The notes beneath the pieces were generated by a model. That model worked only from the letters and a program-made list of their open reading frames with translations. It had not been told where the DNA came from and did not search any database. Position numbers and translations under genes: made by a program. From Lytechinus variegatus (taxonomy: Eukaryota; Echinodermata; Echinoidea; Temnopleuroida; Toxopneustidae), in contig NC_054744.1 in assembly GCF_018143015.1 (NCBI RefSeq), positions 1,364,001-1,428,000 of the forward strand: a stretch of DNA of 64,000 bases. Direction: 5' to 3'. Shown in pieces: positions 1-11,095 of the stretch (the stretch's first letter is position 1; the number at the start of each line of letters is the position of its first letter).

Positions 1-215
1 ACCAAGAAAAAAAAAAAGAAAAAATGAAAGAGAGAAGGGTGAAATATTATTTTCTGAATATTAATGGTCACAAAATTGGATTTTCATTACAAAAATGACA
101 AAATTTTTGTTTGCTCGCAACTTCTTATAAATTTATATGATACAATATAATGTAGCCTCCTCAAAATTTTGGCCCATTACGCCACTGTAGATGAGTAATT
201 TTCCTTTGTTTTAAG
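1..215. other. AT-rich flank with a partial hAT-like end
   Basis: No gene is visible. The segment ACGCCACTG ending near 187 looks like the right end of a hAT-like repeat of the kind seen complete just downstream. Its left end would lie outside the window. Confidence 0.4.
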
Positions 216-502
216 CAGTGGCGTACCCAGGATTTTCCAAAGGGGGGTGGGCAAATTTGTCCGCCACAAAATTTGACAAGCAAAAAAAAAGTTCTTCAAT
301 CGCAAGCTGGACATTTTGCACCACTAGCGTACATAAGGGGGGGACAGGGGACAGACTGCCCCCCCCTGACGAGCCACAAGTGCCCCCTCCTTTAAACTTG
401 AATAACTTTTTTTTTCTTCGTCTTTTTTTTTTTGCTTGTCAATTTTTTTTGGTGGACGAATTTGTCCCCCCCCCCCTTTAGAAAATCCAAAGTACGCCAC
501 TG
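216..502. mobile_element. hAT-like MITE with CAGTGGCGTAC ends
   Basis: The left end reads CAGTGGCGTACCCAGGATTT and the right end is its imperfect reverse complement, finishing GTACGCCACTG. The interior is poly-G/poly-C and A-rich (GACAAGCAAAAAAA). I see no clear 8-bp target duplication, so the copy may be old. The short reading frames inside are low-complexity and not genes. Confidence 0.6.
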
Positions 503-950
503 TTTCGCACCAAAAAAAGGGTCTTCAAGTTCCAAAGAGGGGACCACTTGTGGCTCGTCAGGGATCAGTTGTGACTCAGGGGGCAGTGGTACGTCCCTTG
601 CATGCATTGTAACCCTTTTCGAAAGAAAAGATGACATTTCATTGTGCCCCTACTTTCCACTTCGCCCCGCCGCCCCTGGTCCCATGTATATGATTTTTGT
701 ATGGTTCGGATTCTCCCATAAGGAGATGCATAAGATTGTTTTTATTTAGGCTTATTATGATCACCCTTTGTATTTATGATCTTCCATGAAAATTTTGATC
801 CAGATTTGAAAAAGAGTTATGTCCGCTTTTGCTTGGATTTGCCATTCGCCCTTACCGGTAGGCCTATATTGCCTTCGAGAATTTTCAGAAATCCCTAAGC
901 TAGATCGTAGTATAATAATATGAATCTTTGGCATGTGTTTTTTTTCAACT
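503..950. other. Intergenic, partly inverted to the preceding element
   Basis: CACTTGTGGCTCGTCA near 545-560 is the reverse complement of sequence near 366-381, so part of the preceding repeat is present again in opposite orientation. Nothing else is recognisable. Confidence 0.4.
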
Positions 951-1080
951 TGATACACCCACTGATCTCTCCCCTACCTGGATGGGAACAATAACGCTGA
1001 TTGGCCTATTCCGTGTTGAAGCACCGGAAGTGGGTACCTCCGCACGCCGAGTTCCCCCAAAATCGGAGTAGAGTCTGGTA
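951..1080 (+). repeat. Dispersed repeat, inverted copy at 3310-3430
   Basis: The stretch at about 959-982 (core CTGATCTCTCCCCTACCTGG) reappears as its reverse complement at about 3399-3422. A second shared block, AGTTCCCCCAAAA, lies further in on both sides. Either these are two copies of a dispersed repeat or they are the ends of one 2.4-kb inverted-repeat element. Confidence 0.5.
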
Positions 1081-1955
1081 CGCGGCAATAGTGTCAATTC
1101 TTAATTATACTTACCAAATCAACTCTTATAACAGCACTTTTCAATGTGAATCTATACCTGATACAAAGTTTAAGATGTCGTCCTGTGCCACGTATAATTG
1201 CACTTATTGTGACGACCGTGGAAACAGAGAAAATGGGATTACTTTTCACAGATAAGACAAGCTGGTGAACTGCATAGTTGTAGACTTTATGTAGTCCCAT
1301 GTGCTCAAATACATGTGTGGTAATTCTAAATTACCAGAGCAAGTTTCCAAAACTCTAAAACTCCGGGGGGGGGGTTATCGATTGTTGTGATTTCTCTGGA
1401 AGCGTGATGAATTCAAACCATGATTCAAATAAATATTCAGTTTATTAATATTCACAAATGTCACCAAGTTTTATGAGTTTATCAATCATGTTTGGACAGA
1501 AGAATATCACGACTGAGACACGAAAACTACTGACCGTGTATAGCATGTATTGTGAAACTTAAGTTAAGACTGAAAATCTGCCATTTCGGAGGAGTTAAAC
1601 AAAAATATTTTTTGCAAAGCATAGATCCTGACCGAAATAGACTGATTTTGGGGACAAGGACTGGATCTACAAGGTATTCTGAAAATTATTTATCTTTTAT
1701 TTGTGAAAGGACAATGAAGCTATAGGTACATGTACGGTATAGGACTAGGACTTTAGGGGGCTTATGTAACTTGTGGCATGTGAATTTGTGATATTTCTCT
1801 GTCAACAATTAATAGATCAAATAATTTTTTCCAAGAACTCTTTTTTTTAAGTACGTAAAAAAGACATTAAGCTACAGAGACGATTTACAGACTTCAGAAA
1901 TTTCACAGAACTTATTGTGAGATGCCGAATGTCTTCAAAGAAAAAATGTCTCGGT
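1081..1955. other. Intergenic, nothing recognised
   Basis: Ordinary AT-rich sequence with a poly-G run near 1364. There is no open frame with recognisable content. Confidence 0.5.
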
Positions 1956-2285
1956 GGATGAGGGGGGGGGGGTTATCAACCAGAAATTTAGGGGGTGACG
2001 CAATGAAAATAATCTGACAAGCAAAAAAAGGTTATCAACCCAAAATTTAGGAAGGGATGCAAAACAAAAGAAATAATCTGACAAGTATCAAAAAAGGATT
2101 ATCAACCAGAATTTCAGGGCGGACCACAACGATTTTATGGGGGTCCACCTGAATTTAGGGGGGATGCAGGAAAAAAATTGACAAGCAAAAAGAACCAAAA
2201 AAAGTTGTCAACATAAATTTTGGGGGTCTGTCCCCCACCTAAAATTTTAGGGGACCAGGACCCCCCCCTCGCTTCCGCTGCCTAC
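1956..2285. repeat. Degenerate tandem repeat with GGTTATCAACC core
   Basis: About four or five degenerate units of roughly 60-70 bp each carry GGTTATCAACC, a G-rich AATTTAGGGGGG block and GACAAGCAAAAA. The same GACAAGCAAAAA word occurs inside the hAT-like repeats at 216-502 and 3432-3640, so it is probably internal repeat sequence from that family. Confidence 0.5.
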
Positions 2286-2360
2286 AGTGTATATGAACAA
2301 ACTGGGTAGAGGATAATTGAAGAGGGTCGATCGATGTGACAGAAGGAAAGAGAGAGAGAG

Positions 2361-2960
2361 AAGGTCAAGTCCACCTCAGAAAAATGTTGATTTGAATCAA
2401 TAGAGAAAAATCAGACAAGCACAATGCTGAAAATTTCATCAAAATCGGATGTAAAATAAAAAGTTATGACATTTCAAAGTTTCGCTTATTAAAAAAAAAT
2501 AGTGATATGAACGAGCCAAATGAGAGAGTCAATGATTTTACTCACTATTTCTTTTGTGTTTTATAGTTTGAATTATACAATATTTCAATTTTTACGAATT
2601 TGACGTTTTGGACCTCCTTGCCGGACAAAAAGCATAAAATAATGGAATACCAACCGAGATGTGCATATAACTGTTTTGTGAAATGAAGCGAAACTTTAAA
2701 ATGCCATAACTTTCATATTACATCCGATTTTGATGAAATTTTCAGGGTTATGCTTGTTGAATTTTTTTTCTTTTTATTCAAATCAAGATTTTGTTGGGTG
2801 GACTTGTTCTTTAAAGGGCGAGTCCACCTCATGAAATGATTATTTGAATAGAGAGAAAAACACACAATAATGCTCAAAATTTAATCAAAATCAGAAATAA
2901 AATATGAAAGTTATATTTTTAAAGTTTCACTTAAGCGATGAATTTTTCGGTGTTACACTT
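2361..2960. repeat. AAGTCCACC inverted-repeat family, complete plus truncated copy
   Basis: One unit starts GGTCAAGTCCACC at 2361 and ends GGTGGACTTGTTCTTTAAA at about 2815. The two halves are inverted relative to each other and share blocks such as TTTCATCAAAATCGGATGTA. A second, truncated unit follows directly (2816-2960). At least seven further full or partial copies are present in the window. Confidence 0.75.
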
Positions 2961-3431
2961 GTTTGATTTTTTTTGGGGGTGGGGTAGACTTAAATTAAAG
3001 GGGGGTTCAAGCCCAGTGTTATAAGCCTTCATAACCTAGAAAGTCCTCGCCATATCGATCCTAAGATGGTTATTTGGAAAACCTCCAAAATACCCCTAGA
3101 CAATTAAGTCAAGGATTTCATCCATTCTTCCGTAGGTGAGAAAAACACCAACCCCTTCAAAATTATGTTTCCGAATTGTATACTGGGAAAGTACCATGGT
3201 TTCAAGAAAATTGCGAATTCTGGCACCTTAAATATATGAATTTTGTATAAAAAGCAATGAGTGCTTCAGTGTGCAGACAGCTAGCATATCGCTCACAATG
3301 CACATGCTAATGGGGCGATCGCGTTCCTTTTGGGGGAACTGGTATGGCGGACAATAGAACTCGCGGGCTTCAAACAAAGGACCCTCACCGCATATCCAGG
3401 TAGGGGAGAGATCAGTGGATACACCCCGCCC
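2961..3431. other. Intergenic; holds inverted partner of the 951-1080 repeat
   Basis: The segment 3310-3430 is the reverse-complement partner of 951-1080. The rest is unremarkable. Confidence 0.4.
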
Positions 3432-3640
3432 CAGTGGCGTACCTATAGATTTTCCACGGGGGGGGGGGGAGTAAATCGTCCGCTAAAAATTTGCCAAGCA
3501 AAAAAAAAGTCTTCGACCACAAATAAAGGAGTTCGTACCAGAAAATAAAAATGACAAGCAAAAATTGAAAAATTAATTCATTTATGGTTGAAACTACCCC
3601 TTATCGACCACCTAATTTTCTAAGCCCCCCCCCCCCCTCT
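3432..3640. mobile_element. hAT-like element fragment
   Basis: It begins CAGTGGCGTACC followed by ATTTTCCACGGGGG and GCCAAGCAAAAAAA, as in the element at 216-502. It ends in a C-run without a recognisable right terminus, so it is truncated. Confidence 0.5.
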
Positions 3641-3648
3641 CCATGAAT

Positions 3649-3676
3649 AGATATATATATATATATATATATATAC
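3649..3676. repeat. (AT)n microsatellite
   Basis: An uninterrupted alternating AT run of about 13 repeats. Confidence 0.9.
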
Positions 3677-3689
3677 ATATTTGGCCGGG

Positions 3690-3918
3690 TATACGCCAGT
3701 CTTAGTTTTTCTTTGATTCGGTGAAAGAAAGTCTCCGCGTAATTGTGTTGCTGCCCTCTACGTTCGTTGATTTAGTTAAATGGCCAGTATCAATATGGGC
3801 GATTGATGATCGGGTTATATGGGGGAGGATTCTTTACAGGCTTAACTTTAGCGACGTGACAGCTAAAGTGATATTTTCTTTTTTCATACGTTAGAACGTC
3901 ACCGCTACTTCCGAGATC
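3690..3918 (+). promoter_or_regulatory. Putative promoter / 5' leader of glycosidase gene
   Basis: This stretch precedes the candidate first coding exon. It is richer in CpG and less repetitive than its surroundings (for example TCTCCGCG, CTACGTTCG, GCGACGTGACAGC). No TATA box is evident. The assignment rests only on position and base composition; the transcription start cannot be placed. Confidence 0.3.
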
Positions 3919-3958
3919 ATGGATTCACAATCAGGAATTCCAAGTGCTAAAAGACGTG
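3919..3958 (+). CDS. Candidate first coding exon of the MYORG-like gene
   Basis: ATG at 3919 sits in the context GAGATCATGG and opens 13 codons plus one base (MDSQSGIPSAKRR, then G), followed at 3959 by a strong splice donor GTAAGA. The exon leaves one base, and the acceptor at 16431/16432 begins GA ATG ACC. The join therefore gives a Gly codon and continues in the glycosidase frame (MTRFQVDEV). Matching phase, a good donor and a good acceptor support this as exon 1. It would make the protein 729 residues, with a short basic cytosolic N-terminus. The link between the exons is inferred across 12.5 kb. Confidence 0.6.
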
Positions 3959-4040
3959 GTAAGATTGTAATTTTTGGTAATTAGAATTAGGATAAATACG
4001 GAAAGAGACTGTGTGAAAAGAAGCCGCGGCGCTAACGCCA

Positions 4041-4640
4041 ACGGCTACGCTAACCCAGGGAACTCTCGCCCGCGTAGCTGGCGGGAGCCCAGGACTGCAC
4101 TGGAGCTTACCATGTAATTGACCATACTCACGGGCACGGGACTAGCGTGAAGTATGGTCAAAATAATTCTCCAAATGAATTGTGAAAATAGAAATTATGC
4201 ACTTACCACAATTATATGGATGAAGGTCTAACGAGTGGCAGTTTCCTGACATCTGGGCACAAACTGGAACCTAAAAAACCCGAAAAGTTCTCTCCTATGA
4301 TCTACCCAGGCCACGTCTCGATCGGCCATTTTTGTTATGAATCGTAACAAAATGGCCGAACGAGACTAGGGTAGAAGGAGAGAACTTTTCATTTTTTTGA
4401 GGTTCCAGTCTGTGCCTCGATGTTGGGAAACAACCACTCGTTAGAGTCTTAGACCTTCAAAAAAGGCTTCATCCAGATAATCGTGGTAAGTGCTTAATTT
4501 CTGTTTTAACTATTAAATATTCAGAGAATTATTTTGACCATAGGCCTACTTCACACTAGTCCCGTGAGTATGGTCAATTACACAGAAAGCTCCTGGGTGC
4601 CCGCATAGCGGGCGGGAGTTCCCTGGGTTATGGCTACGCC
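4041..4640. mobile_element. 600-bp foldback element
   Basis: Nearly the whole interval is one inverted repeat, with two arms of about 290 bp meeting near 4340 in GGCCATTTTTGTTATGAATC and its mirror image. The outer parts read TAACCCAGGGAACTC on the left and, in reverse complement, the same on the right. Arm blocks match in order: GACCATACTCACGG, AATAATTCTC, GCACTTACCAC, CTAACGAGTGG, AAGTTCTCTCC. Small indels show moderate age. It lies only about 80 bp downstream of the candidate first exon. Confidence 0.85.
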
Positions 4641-5545
4641 GGCGGAAACTACAGTACCGTACCGTTATGCTGCTACGGTACTACTGGCCTGTCGATCAAG
4701 CGAGCGTCTGGCCGGCATCCGGTCGATCGCCGTCTCATCTAGTAAGGCGACTTCTATAGATAGCGATGCCAAACCAGCCGCGCGTTCGCATCGGTATGCT
4801 CTGCCCCTGTGTAAAACATGGTCTCAGAAAACTCTTTTCCAGTCTTTAAATATTAATTCAGTAACACTCTGACCCACAAAAATCCGAAGATTATTAAATT
4901 AAAATAGGAAATTTTCACTTTACATTCTGATTTGAGGTTAGAATCGCCAGATATTTTGCACTTGAAATGTGTCTTGAAACCTGCCTGATCGTACGATGCG
5001 CGCGGCCATTTTGAATCTCAGAAGCCAAAAGTGGAAAGTACTGCTCATGTCATAATCATGTGACACACAAGATTTTGACTTCCACCAGTGTTTGTGGCAA
5101 TTTGAATCGTTAGTTTAGTACTTTTGCTCTGAAATTATGTCTAAAAAATCCGATTTTTTTTGCATTTTGATATCATGATTTGTTGAGATTTTGTTGATAT
5201 GGTGATTTGATGATGACATGAATGATTTGACCCCTTTATCGTACCCCTACACATAAAAAAACCAAAAAACTCCCAGCATCATGAGATTCTTTGAATTCTA
5301 AGCTTTGTAATGATACCAAACTTGTTACCAATTAGCAAACCGCGAATTACCGCCAGCGGGAAAGATAAGGGCTTGCACTGTCCCCAATCTGGAAAATTCA
5401 GGGTCAATACAGAGACTGTATAGTCTGTTGAGTAGGGTTGTTTGGTTTTTGGTGATTATGTAACAGATGGTGATGTACCTTTCTTGCCCTTTTAAACCCT
5501 GATTATGGTCCAAGGCCCCATTTTTTTTTTTTTGCCTGATTTATT
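4641..5545. other. Intronic, CpG-rich patch then plain sequence
   Basis: 4641-4830 is unusually CpG-rich (GCCGGCGG, GATCGCCGTCTC, CCGCGCGTTCGC). An 80-codon open frame begins at 4630 but has no recognisable content. A second CpG spot with GCGCGCGGCCATTTTG lies near 4998-5015. From 5100 on nothing stands out. Confidence 0.35.
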
Positions 5546-6570
5546 ATGTCTAGATCTATGTTTACCCCTTCCATAATTTGCCCCAGGCCCCTGCGTGGCC
5601 TATATGTATGCAACCCGCCCCTCACCCATAATTGCCATTATTACTCGTCCCAACCCTATTTCTTTTTTTTTTTGGGGGGGGGCCTGTAACACGGACCCCA
5701 AACTTTATTGGCCCTTGCCCCCTGACCCCATTTTTTTGGGGGGGAGGGCTACCCATTATCGGTACTTGTCCAACGTCACCGGCCCGGCGGCCCCTACCTA
5801 TCCCGACCCATTTTTTTAGCTACCTTTAAGCCGTCAAATGTTACTGGCCCCCGCCCCGGCCCCGCCCCTCCCCCCATCCCGGCCCCTGCCCCCCCCCACC
5901 AGCCCAATTTTTTTTTAGCTTTCTTTAACTTGTCCAACCTTACCGGCCCCTGGCACCCCATCCCGGCCCCTTGGCCCCGACCCAATTTTTTATTTTTAGC
6001 TTTCTTTAATATGTCCGGCCCCTGGCCCCCCTCCCCCATCACGGCCCGTGGCCCCTGACCAAATATTTTTTTTTTTTTTTTTTTTTAGTTTTCTTGAACT
6101 TGTCCAACCTTACTGGTCCCTGGCCCCATCCCGGCCCATGGCCCCTGACCCATTTTTTTTTTTTTTTTTTTTTTTAGCTTTCTTTAACTTGTCCAATCTT
6201 ACTGGCCCCTGGTCCCCCTCCCCCCATCACGGCCCGTGGCCCCTGACCCAATTTTTTTATTTTTTTTTATTTATTTTTCTTTAACTTGTCCAACCTTACT
6301 GGTCCCTGGCCCCCCTCCCCCATCCCGGCCAGTGGCCCGACCTAATTTTTTTTTTTAGCTTTCTTTAACTTGTCCAACCTTACTGGTCCCTGGCCCCCAT
6401 ACCGGTCCATGGCCCCTGACCCAATTTTTTTTTGGAGAGCTTTCTTTAACTTGTCCAACCTTACCGGCCCCTGGCCCCCCTCCCCCCATTCCGGCCCGTG
6501 GCCCCCGACCCAATTTTTTTTTTTTTTTAGCCTTCTCTACTTGTCCAACCTTACCAAATCACTTTGGAAG
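5546..6570. repeat. C/T-rich minisatellite, about 75-95 bp units
   Basis: About nine degenerate units share the order poly-T, AGCTTTCTTTAACTTGTCCA, ACCTTACTGGCCCCTGG, C-rich block, GGCCCNTGGCCCCTGACCCA. Unit cores start near 5766, 5933, 6008, 6097, 6188, 6283, 6365, 6448 and 6538. The top strand is almost free of purines for long stretches. Translations of this region are low-complexity and not genes. Confidence 0.85.
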
Positions 6571-7782
6571 GCCAGAAAGGCGATCTTGTAATATTCTCGA
6601 TGTTGAATATACTTGTTTTGGGGAAAAATAGTATAACAGAATGCATCTTTTCACAAGTGAACATTCGATCATCTTTGAAATGCAGATGATACGTGTGTGG
6701 AATACTTTACCACTGACCAATTCATTGATCAGGGATCAGGCAAGTTTCTTGCATAATGATAATAATCAATATAATGGTATTTCATTTCAAGAATGTTAGA
6801 AGCATAAACTGAATTGTACAGAGCTTTTACATGTAAACAAAAGAAAATGTAAACTGCATTTTAGTACTTAAAAAAAATAATATCAAGTTGTATTATACAA
6901 ATATACAGTATACAAAGCATGAAGAAGCATAAATTTGGTAATGAATGCAGCTGGACAAGTACTTCTGCACTTGAATTGTTCATTACATAATCGTCTCATT
7001 TGCATATTTACCACTTTTTGTACATGTAGAAGATAATATTCTATGAATTTGTTCTTTTGCAATTGAACATCATATCACTGATGATGATACTATTATCCAA
7101 TTTATTTGTAATGAAAGGCCATACACAAGAACAAACATCATTGTAACATATATTGTACTATATTGCATCATAATCTCATTTGCATATGCATATTTAAATA
7201 CATGTATTCTGTTTGAATTTTAATATATTATAATAGTTTAATCAAGGAATAGGCCACTTGACATATTGTTGGTGGTTAATTTCCTCATACATGTAGTTTG
7301 AAAAAAAATATTTTTAACATACATGTTTACAATATGCGTATCATTGGCTTTGCATCATAACCTCATTTACATAAAGATATATGGTATTTTAAATTTGCAT
7401 ATTTAATTATATGAAACACTCTTTTTTTAATATTATATATTGGTTTAATCAAAGAATGGGCCAATTGACATATTTTGGTGGTTAATTATCTCAAAATCAT
7501 TAGCATGGGTGAAACTACAAAGGCAAATACACATTCCGCATGAGCGGCAGACATTTTTAATGATATGCGTGCATATTTAATTAGATATTTGCATATATTA
7601 AGAAAAAACCGTAGTCTTATTGTGAAGAGCAGGTCACAAGCTTCAAAATGAATGGTCACAACATATGTATACAGTAGATATTTAAAAATGATGTGGCATC
7701 GCTACTATAGAGTAAAAATTATTTACTGACGTAAGGTTACTCTCAATGAAGCCAGGTATTCTTATATATTCACGTGCGTGTA
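6571..7782. other. AT-rich intronic sequence with a diverged duplication
   Basis: GTTTAATCAAGGAATAGGCC near 7237 and its variant near 7443 are each followed by a close match of TTGACATATTNTTGGTGGTTAAT. This suggests an old tandem duplication of roughly 200 bp. Otherwise AT-rich with several CATTTGCATAT words. Confidence 0.5.
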
Positions 7783-8021
7783 GGCCGCCAAAACCTGAAA
7801 CTTTCGCCCCCAGGCCCAAGATTTCTACTTTCTAGCCCTAAATCATGTAGGCAGAGATTGATCTAACTCTACATGGGATAAAACTTCATTCCTGACCTCT
7901 CATTTCTATCTCGTTATTTTTAAACAAAAATTCATTAAAAAAATTAGAAAAGTATTGTGATAAGATGGAAGAGACTTGCCCGATGTTTACGCCGCCATCT
8001 TGTTTCAGGTTTTGGGGACGA
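7783..8021. repeat. Short inverted-repeat element with CCAAAACCTGAAAC ends
   Basis: CCGCCAAAACCTGAAAC near 7786 recurs in reverse complement near 8000-8018 (GTTTCAGGTTTTGG), giving a unit of about 240 bp. On the minus strand near the right end, ACAAGATGGCGGCGTAA opens a three-codon frame only, so it is not a gene start. Confidence 0.45.
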
Positions 8022-9520
8022 TGGATATTTGTTCTAAAGCCGTTTCCTATCAGAAATGGGGCAGGGTTCGGGTCTAGTCAAAACAATTTTGATAAATTCT
8101 ACTAAATTTTTACCCTTTTCCCCTTCTCTTGTAAAATAGATTTTTACCGTTCCTATGGACTCTGCACCTAGTCTCCTGTGCGCATCGTTTGTGATACGCA
8201 ATAATTTCATGCGCGCAAGGTGGACGGTTTCAAAAGAGGTGGTCGATATGTGGTGGTCTGACTGGTCTAACTATACTACATAAGGTCAATCTCGGGGGGG
8301 GGGGGGCAATAAAAAAACGTGTATAATGCATGGTGGGTATGTGCTGTGGAAGGGACCCCTATTTTTACACTCAAATTTCCATTCCAAGGCATAGCATTTT
8401 TATCTTATTGAGCAGAAGAACAAAGAAAGCCACTCCAAAACATAGCAGGTACTGGTATGTGACAAAACAAATGAAAATCATGGAATATCAATAAAGTTGG
8501 TATTTTTTACATATGAAAATTATCATTCCTTTTGTACTTTGTATGACCAAATAAAAATACAAATGTGCTATTTTCTGATGTATTTAATTGTTTCACCAAT
8601 TCCTTATGAAGTTATGTATTCTATTGTTACAACAATCTGTTATACATACATGTACTTATGTAGCTTTCGATTTTAGAGACAATGGGCATTTGATTAAAAT
8701 TTTTTTAGCCCTGGTGAATGAGCAGCTGAGTGTAAAATCTGTATGCAATTTATTACAAGTATCTACCAAGAAGGATAAAAATTAACCTTTTATATATTTT
8801 ATCAGTTTTCAATGCATTTCTTAGATTTGTATACAGCTGTACATACATTGTATCGCAAAGGCCCTGTTTGAGATCTTTTTTTAAGAAAAATAAATAAATT
8901 CAGATTCTAGAATGAAATCACTGTACATAAATGTACAAAATGTTCTTGCCAGGTTTATTCTGACGCTTGGCGGCGTGAAGCGACGCAAGCCGCGCAGCAG
9001 CCTCAGTGTTTGTGAAGCGCGGTAGCTATCAAAAATTTCAATATCGAAGAGCTTAGATTGCTGCTAAATGCACCACATTTTATGTGTATTTAATGCTTCT
9101 CCAGGCCACACAGCCGCAACTGTTGTGCGAATTGGGATTGAAGCAGAAAGGCTATTACTGATAACTTCAATTTCAAAAAGGTCAAAGGAAAGGAAAATCT
9201 TATTTTATACTTACAGTTTATGTATATTTATTCTTATTGATGACATCAATAAATTTGCTCCATACTTTTCAATGTCTAGATCGCTACATCCTTAGAAAGT
9301 GCGATTAGTTTTGTGAATGCATGATGCTTTGACCGACTACATCTACGGACCGCATGCGTTGCCCTTTGAGCTTATGCGCTGCGCCATGCCCTACTAAATC
9401 CAAAGATTGTTCCGACTTGATTTGGAAGTCCTCAGAAGTTTTTTCTGAAGCTTCCAAAATAATTAAAGGGCATTGGTATTCATGAGATGGGGTCCCCAAC
9501 TTATAGTATTTGCGTGTTTT
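8022..9520. other. Intronic, nothing recognised
   Basis: Plain sequence with a poly-G run near 8294 and a GC-rich spot near 8960-9010 (GGCGGCGTGAAGCGACGC). No credible exon. Confidence 0.45.
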
Positions 9521-9524
9521 TTTT

Positions 9525-9655
9525 TTCAGATACTCACTGAAACTATAACTCTCATAATTTATTTATTTATTTCAGATATTTAAAAGAAGGGTAGCCCAAT
9601 CAGCAACAAGCTGGCTTTCGTTGGAGCCCTTTGTAAACAAACAAATATAAAACAT
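9525..9655. repeat. Probable retroelement tail fragment
   Basis: Contains TTATTTATTTATTT, then GGGTAGCCCAATCAGCAACA and GGAGCCCTTTGTAAACAAAC, which resembles dispersed 3' fragments I associate with marine invertebrate retroelements. Family assignment uncertain. Confidence 0.3.
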
Positions 9656-10464
9656 GGTGACACAATTTTCTGTTGATGATGTTTATACTAATAATATCCA
9701 ATCAAGATTACTTTATCCTTATCAATTATTGCTATGTTCATTTGCATTGTTCTTTACTCATCTATAAAATAATGAATGTGCTCATCACAAGCGTGAGGAA
9801 TATCTTTAGTCATTCATAATACTTTAATATTACGATTTTGTTGTTCTTATTATAATTAAACGCGATTTAAAATGTTTTGAAATTATAGCTTACATGTAAT
9901 TGACAGGAAAGCAGATTTCTATTTTCACATGACTATGGTAGGCCTACAATTTACACGTGTGTGAAAGAGAAAGGAGGGGGTTGTAGGATGGTCAAAGGGA
10001 GAGAGTGATAGGGGAGTGGTCGTGGCATGGACAATGACAAGGGGATGTTGAGATCGTGTGTGTTGGATTGGTGAAGTCAATATTCGAAGCGAATGCATAT
10101 TTATAGACGTGTCTATACTACTACTACTGGCTGAATAATCTTCTTTACATGTATATTTTGGCGATTTAAATTTTTTTTAATGGTTTCTTGCACCATGAGT
10201 GGGAAGATCGAGGTACATGATTCAGCTGATGCGCACTCAAATATCAACAGGTTAACTGGTCACGCATGTGGCACACATTCCAAGGGCGGGAATTCATGGA
10301 AACCCGTTTACAAGCACAATGATTGGCTCAACCCAGAAAGTGAATACTATTTCGATCAAGTGCCATCGGCATTGGGGCGTCGCGTTCACATTCCAACTCA
10401 TTTCATAAATATCATCCACTCACAGTAATTAGGCTAACGACGTTGTAAAGATAACTCTTGAAAA
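9656..10464. other. Intronic, nothing certain
   Basis: An 82-codon frame at 10180-10428 (+) has mixed amino acid composition but no recognisable domain and no splice or promoter support. I do not call it a gene. Confidence 0.4.
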
Positions 10465-11094
10465 AGCACAATTAATAATAATACTCGATATTAATAATAC
10501 GCTTTTCCCAAATGGCCCAAAGCGCTCACAATTTCAGTTAACATATTTATACAAACAAAAAATCAGAATGACATGAAGGCGGTTGCCTAGAACAAAAGAG
10601 TTTTAAGGGACTTCTTAAAGGACTTGATTGTTGGGGATTGTCTTATTGTGAGAGGGAGTTTGTTCCATTCCATTGAGGATGCAACGGTGAATGTTCTATC
10701 TCCAGTCTGTTTTCTTTTTGTTGGATATGTTAATTTAAGTGGGTCTTCAGAGGATCTAGTGCTTCTACCTGAGACATAAATTTCTAAACAATCAATTTTG
10801 GGGCTAGGTTATAGAGTGATTTGTATACAAGTAGAAGTAACTTAAAAATAATCCGTTGTCTAATCGGGAGCCAGTGTAAATTATATAACAGGGGTTCAGG
10901 AGGTGTGTCAGGGCGTACTTCAAAAATAAGACGGGCAGCCCAATTCTGGATCTGCTGGAGACGATTGATGTGAGCCAATGGTATTGAAGAAAGAAGACCA
11001 TTACAGAAATCAAGACGAGAAAGGATAAGGGAGCGTATAGCATGGTTAGCAGTTGACTGATCAATAAACCTACAAATTCTAGTCATGTTCAGGG
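10465..11094 (-). pseudogene. LINE 3' part (post-RT region and tail), broken
   Basis: Read on the minus strand, 11086-10784 encodes the conserved region after the reverse transcriptase of non-LTR retrotransposons (CR1/jockey-like): ILSRLDFCNGLL, RLQQIQNWAARLIF and LHWLPIRQRIIFKLLLLVYK. The frame then stops at LAPKLIV. The continuing segment (LEIYVSGRSTRSSEDPL, SSMEWNKLPLTIRQSPTIKS) is in another frame, so there is a frameshift near 10795. The element closes with an AAAGCGCT-type tail and an ATT-rich end near 10465-10520. Nonfunctional. Confidence 0.8.
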
Positions 11095-11095
11095 C

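Noticed and set aside
4630..4872. CpG-rich 80-codon frame as a possible gene start
   Set aside because: Starts inside the foldback arm and contains only low-information sequence; no splice donor with a downstream partner found.
4985..5020. Minus-strand ATGGCCGCGCGC as a divergent gene start
   Set aside because: The frame is short, with no convincing donor or downstream exon.
5595..6591. Pro/Phe-rich frames in the C/T minisatellite
   Set aside because: Products of poly-T and poly-C tracts; no conservation across units in a single frame.
10180..10428. 82-codon frame, fairly protein-like composition
   Set aside because: No recognisable domain, no splice or promoter support; could be chance.
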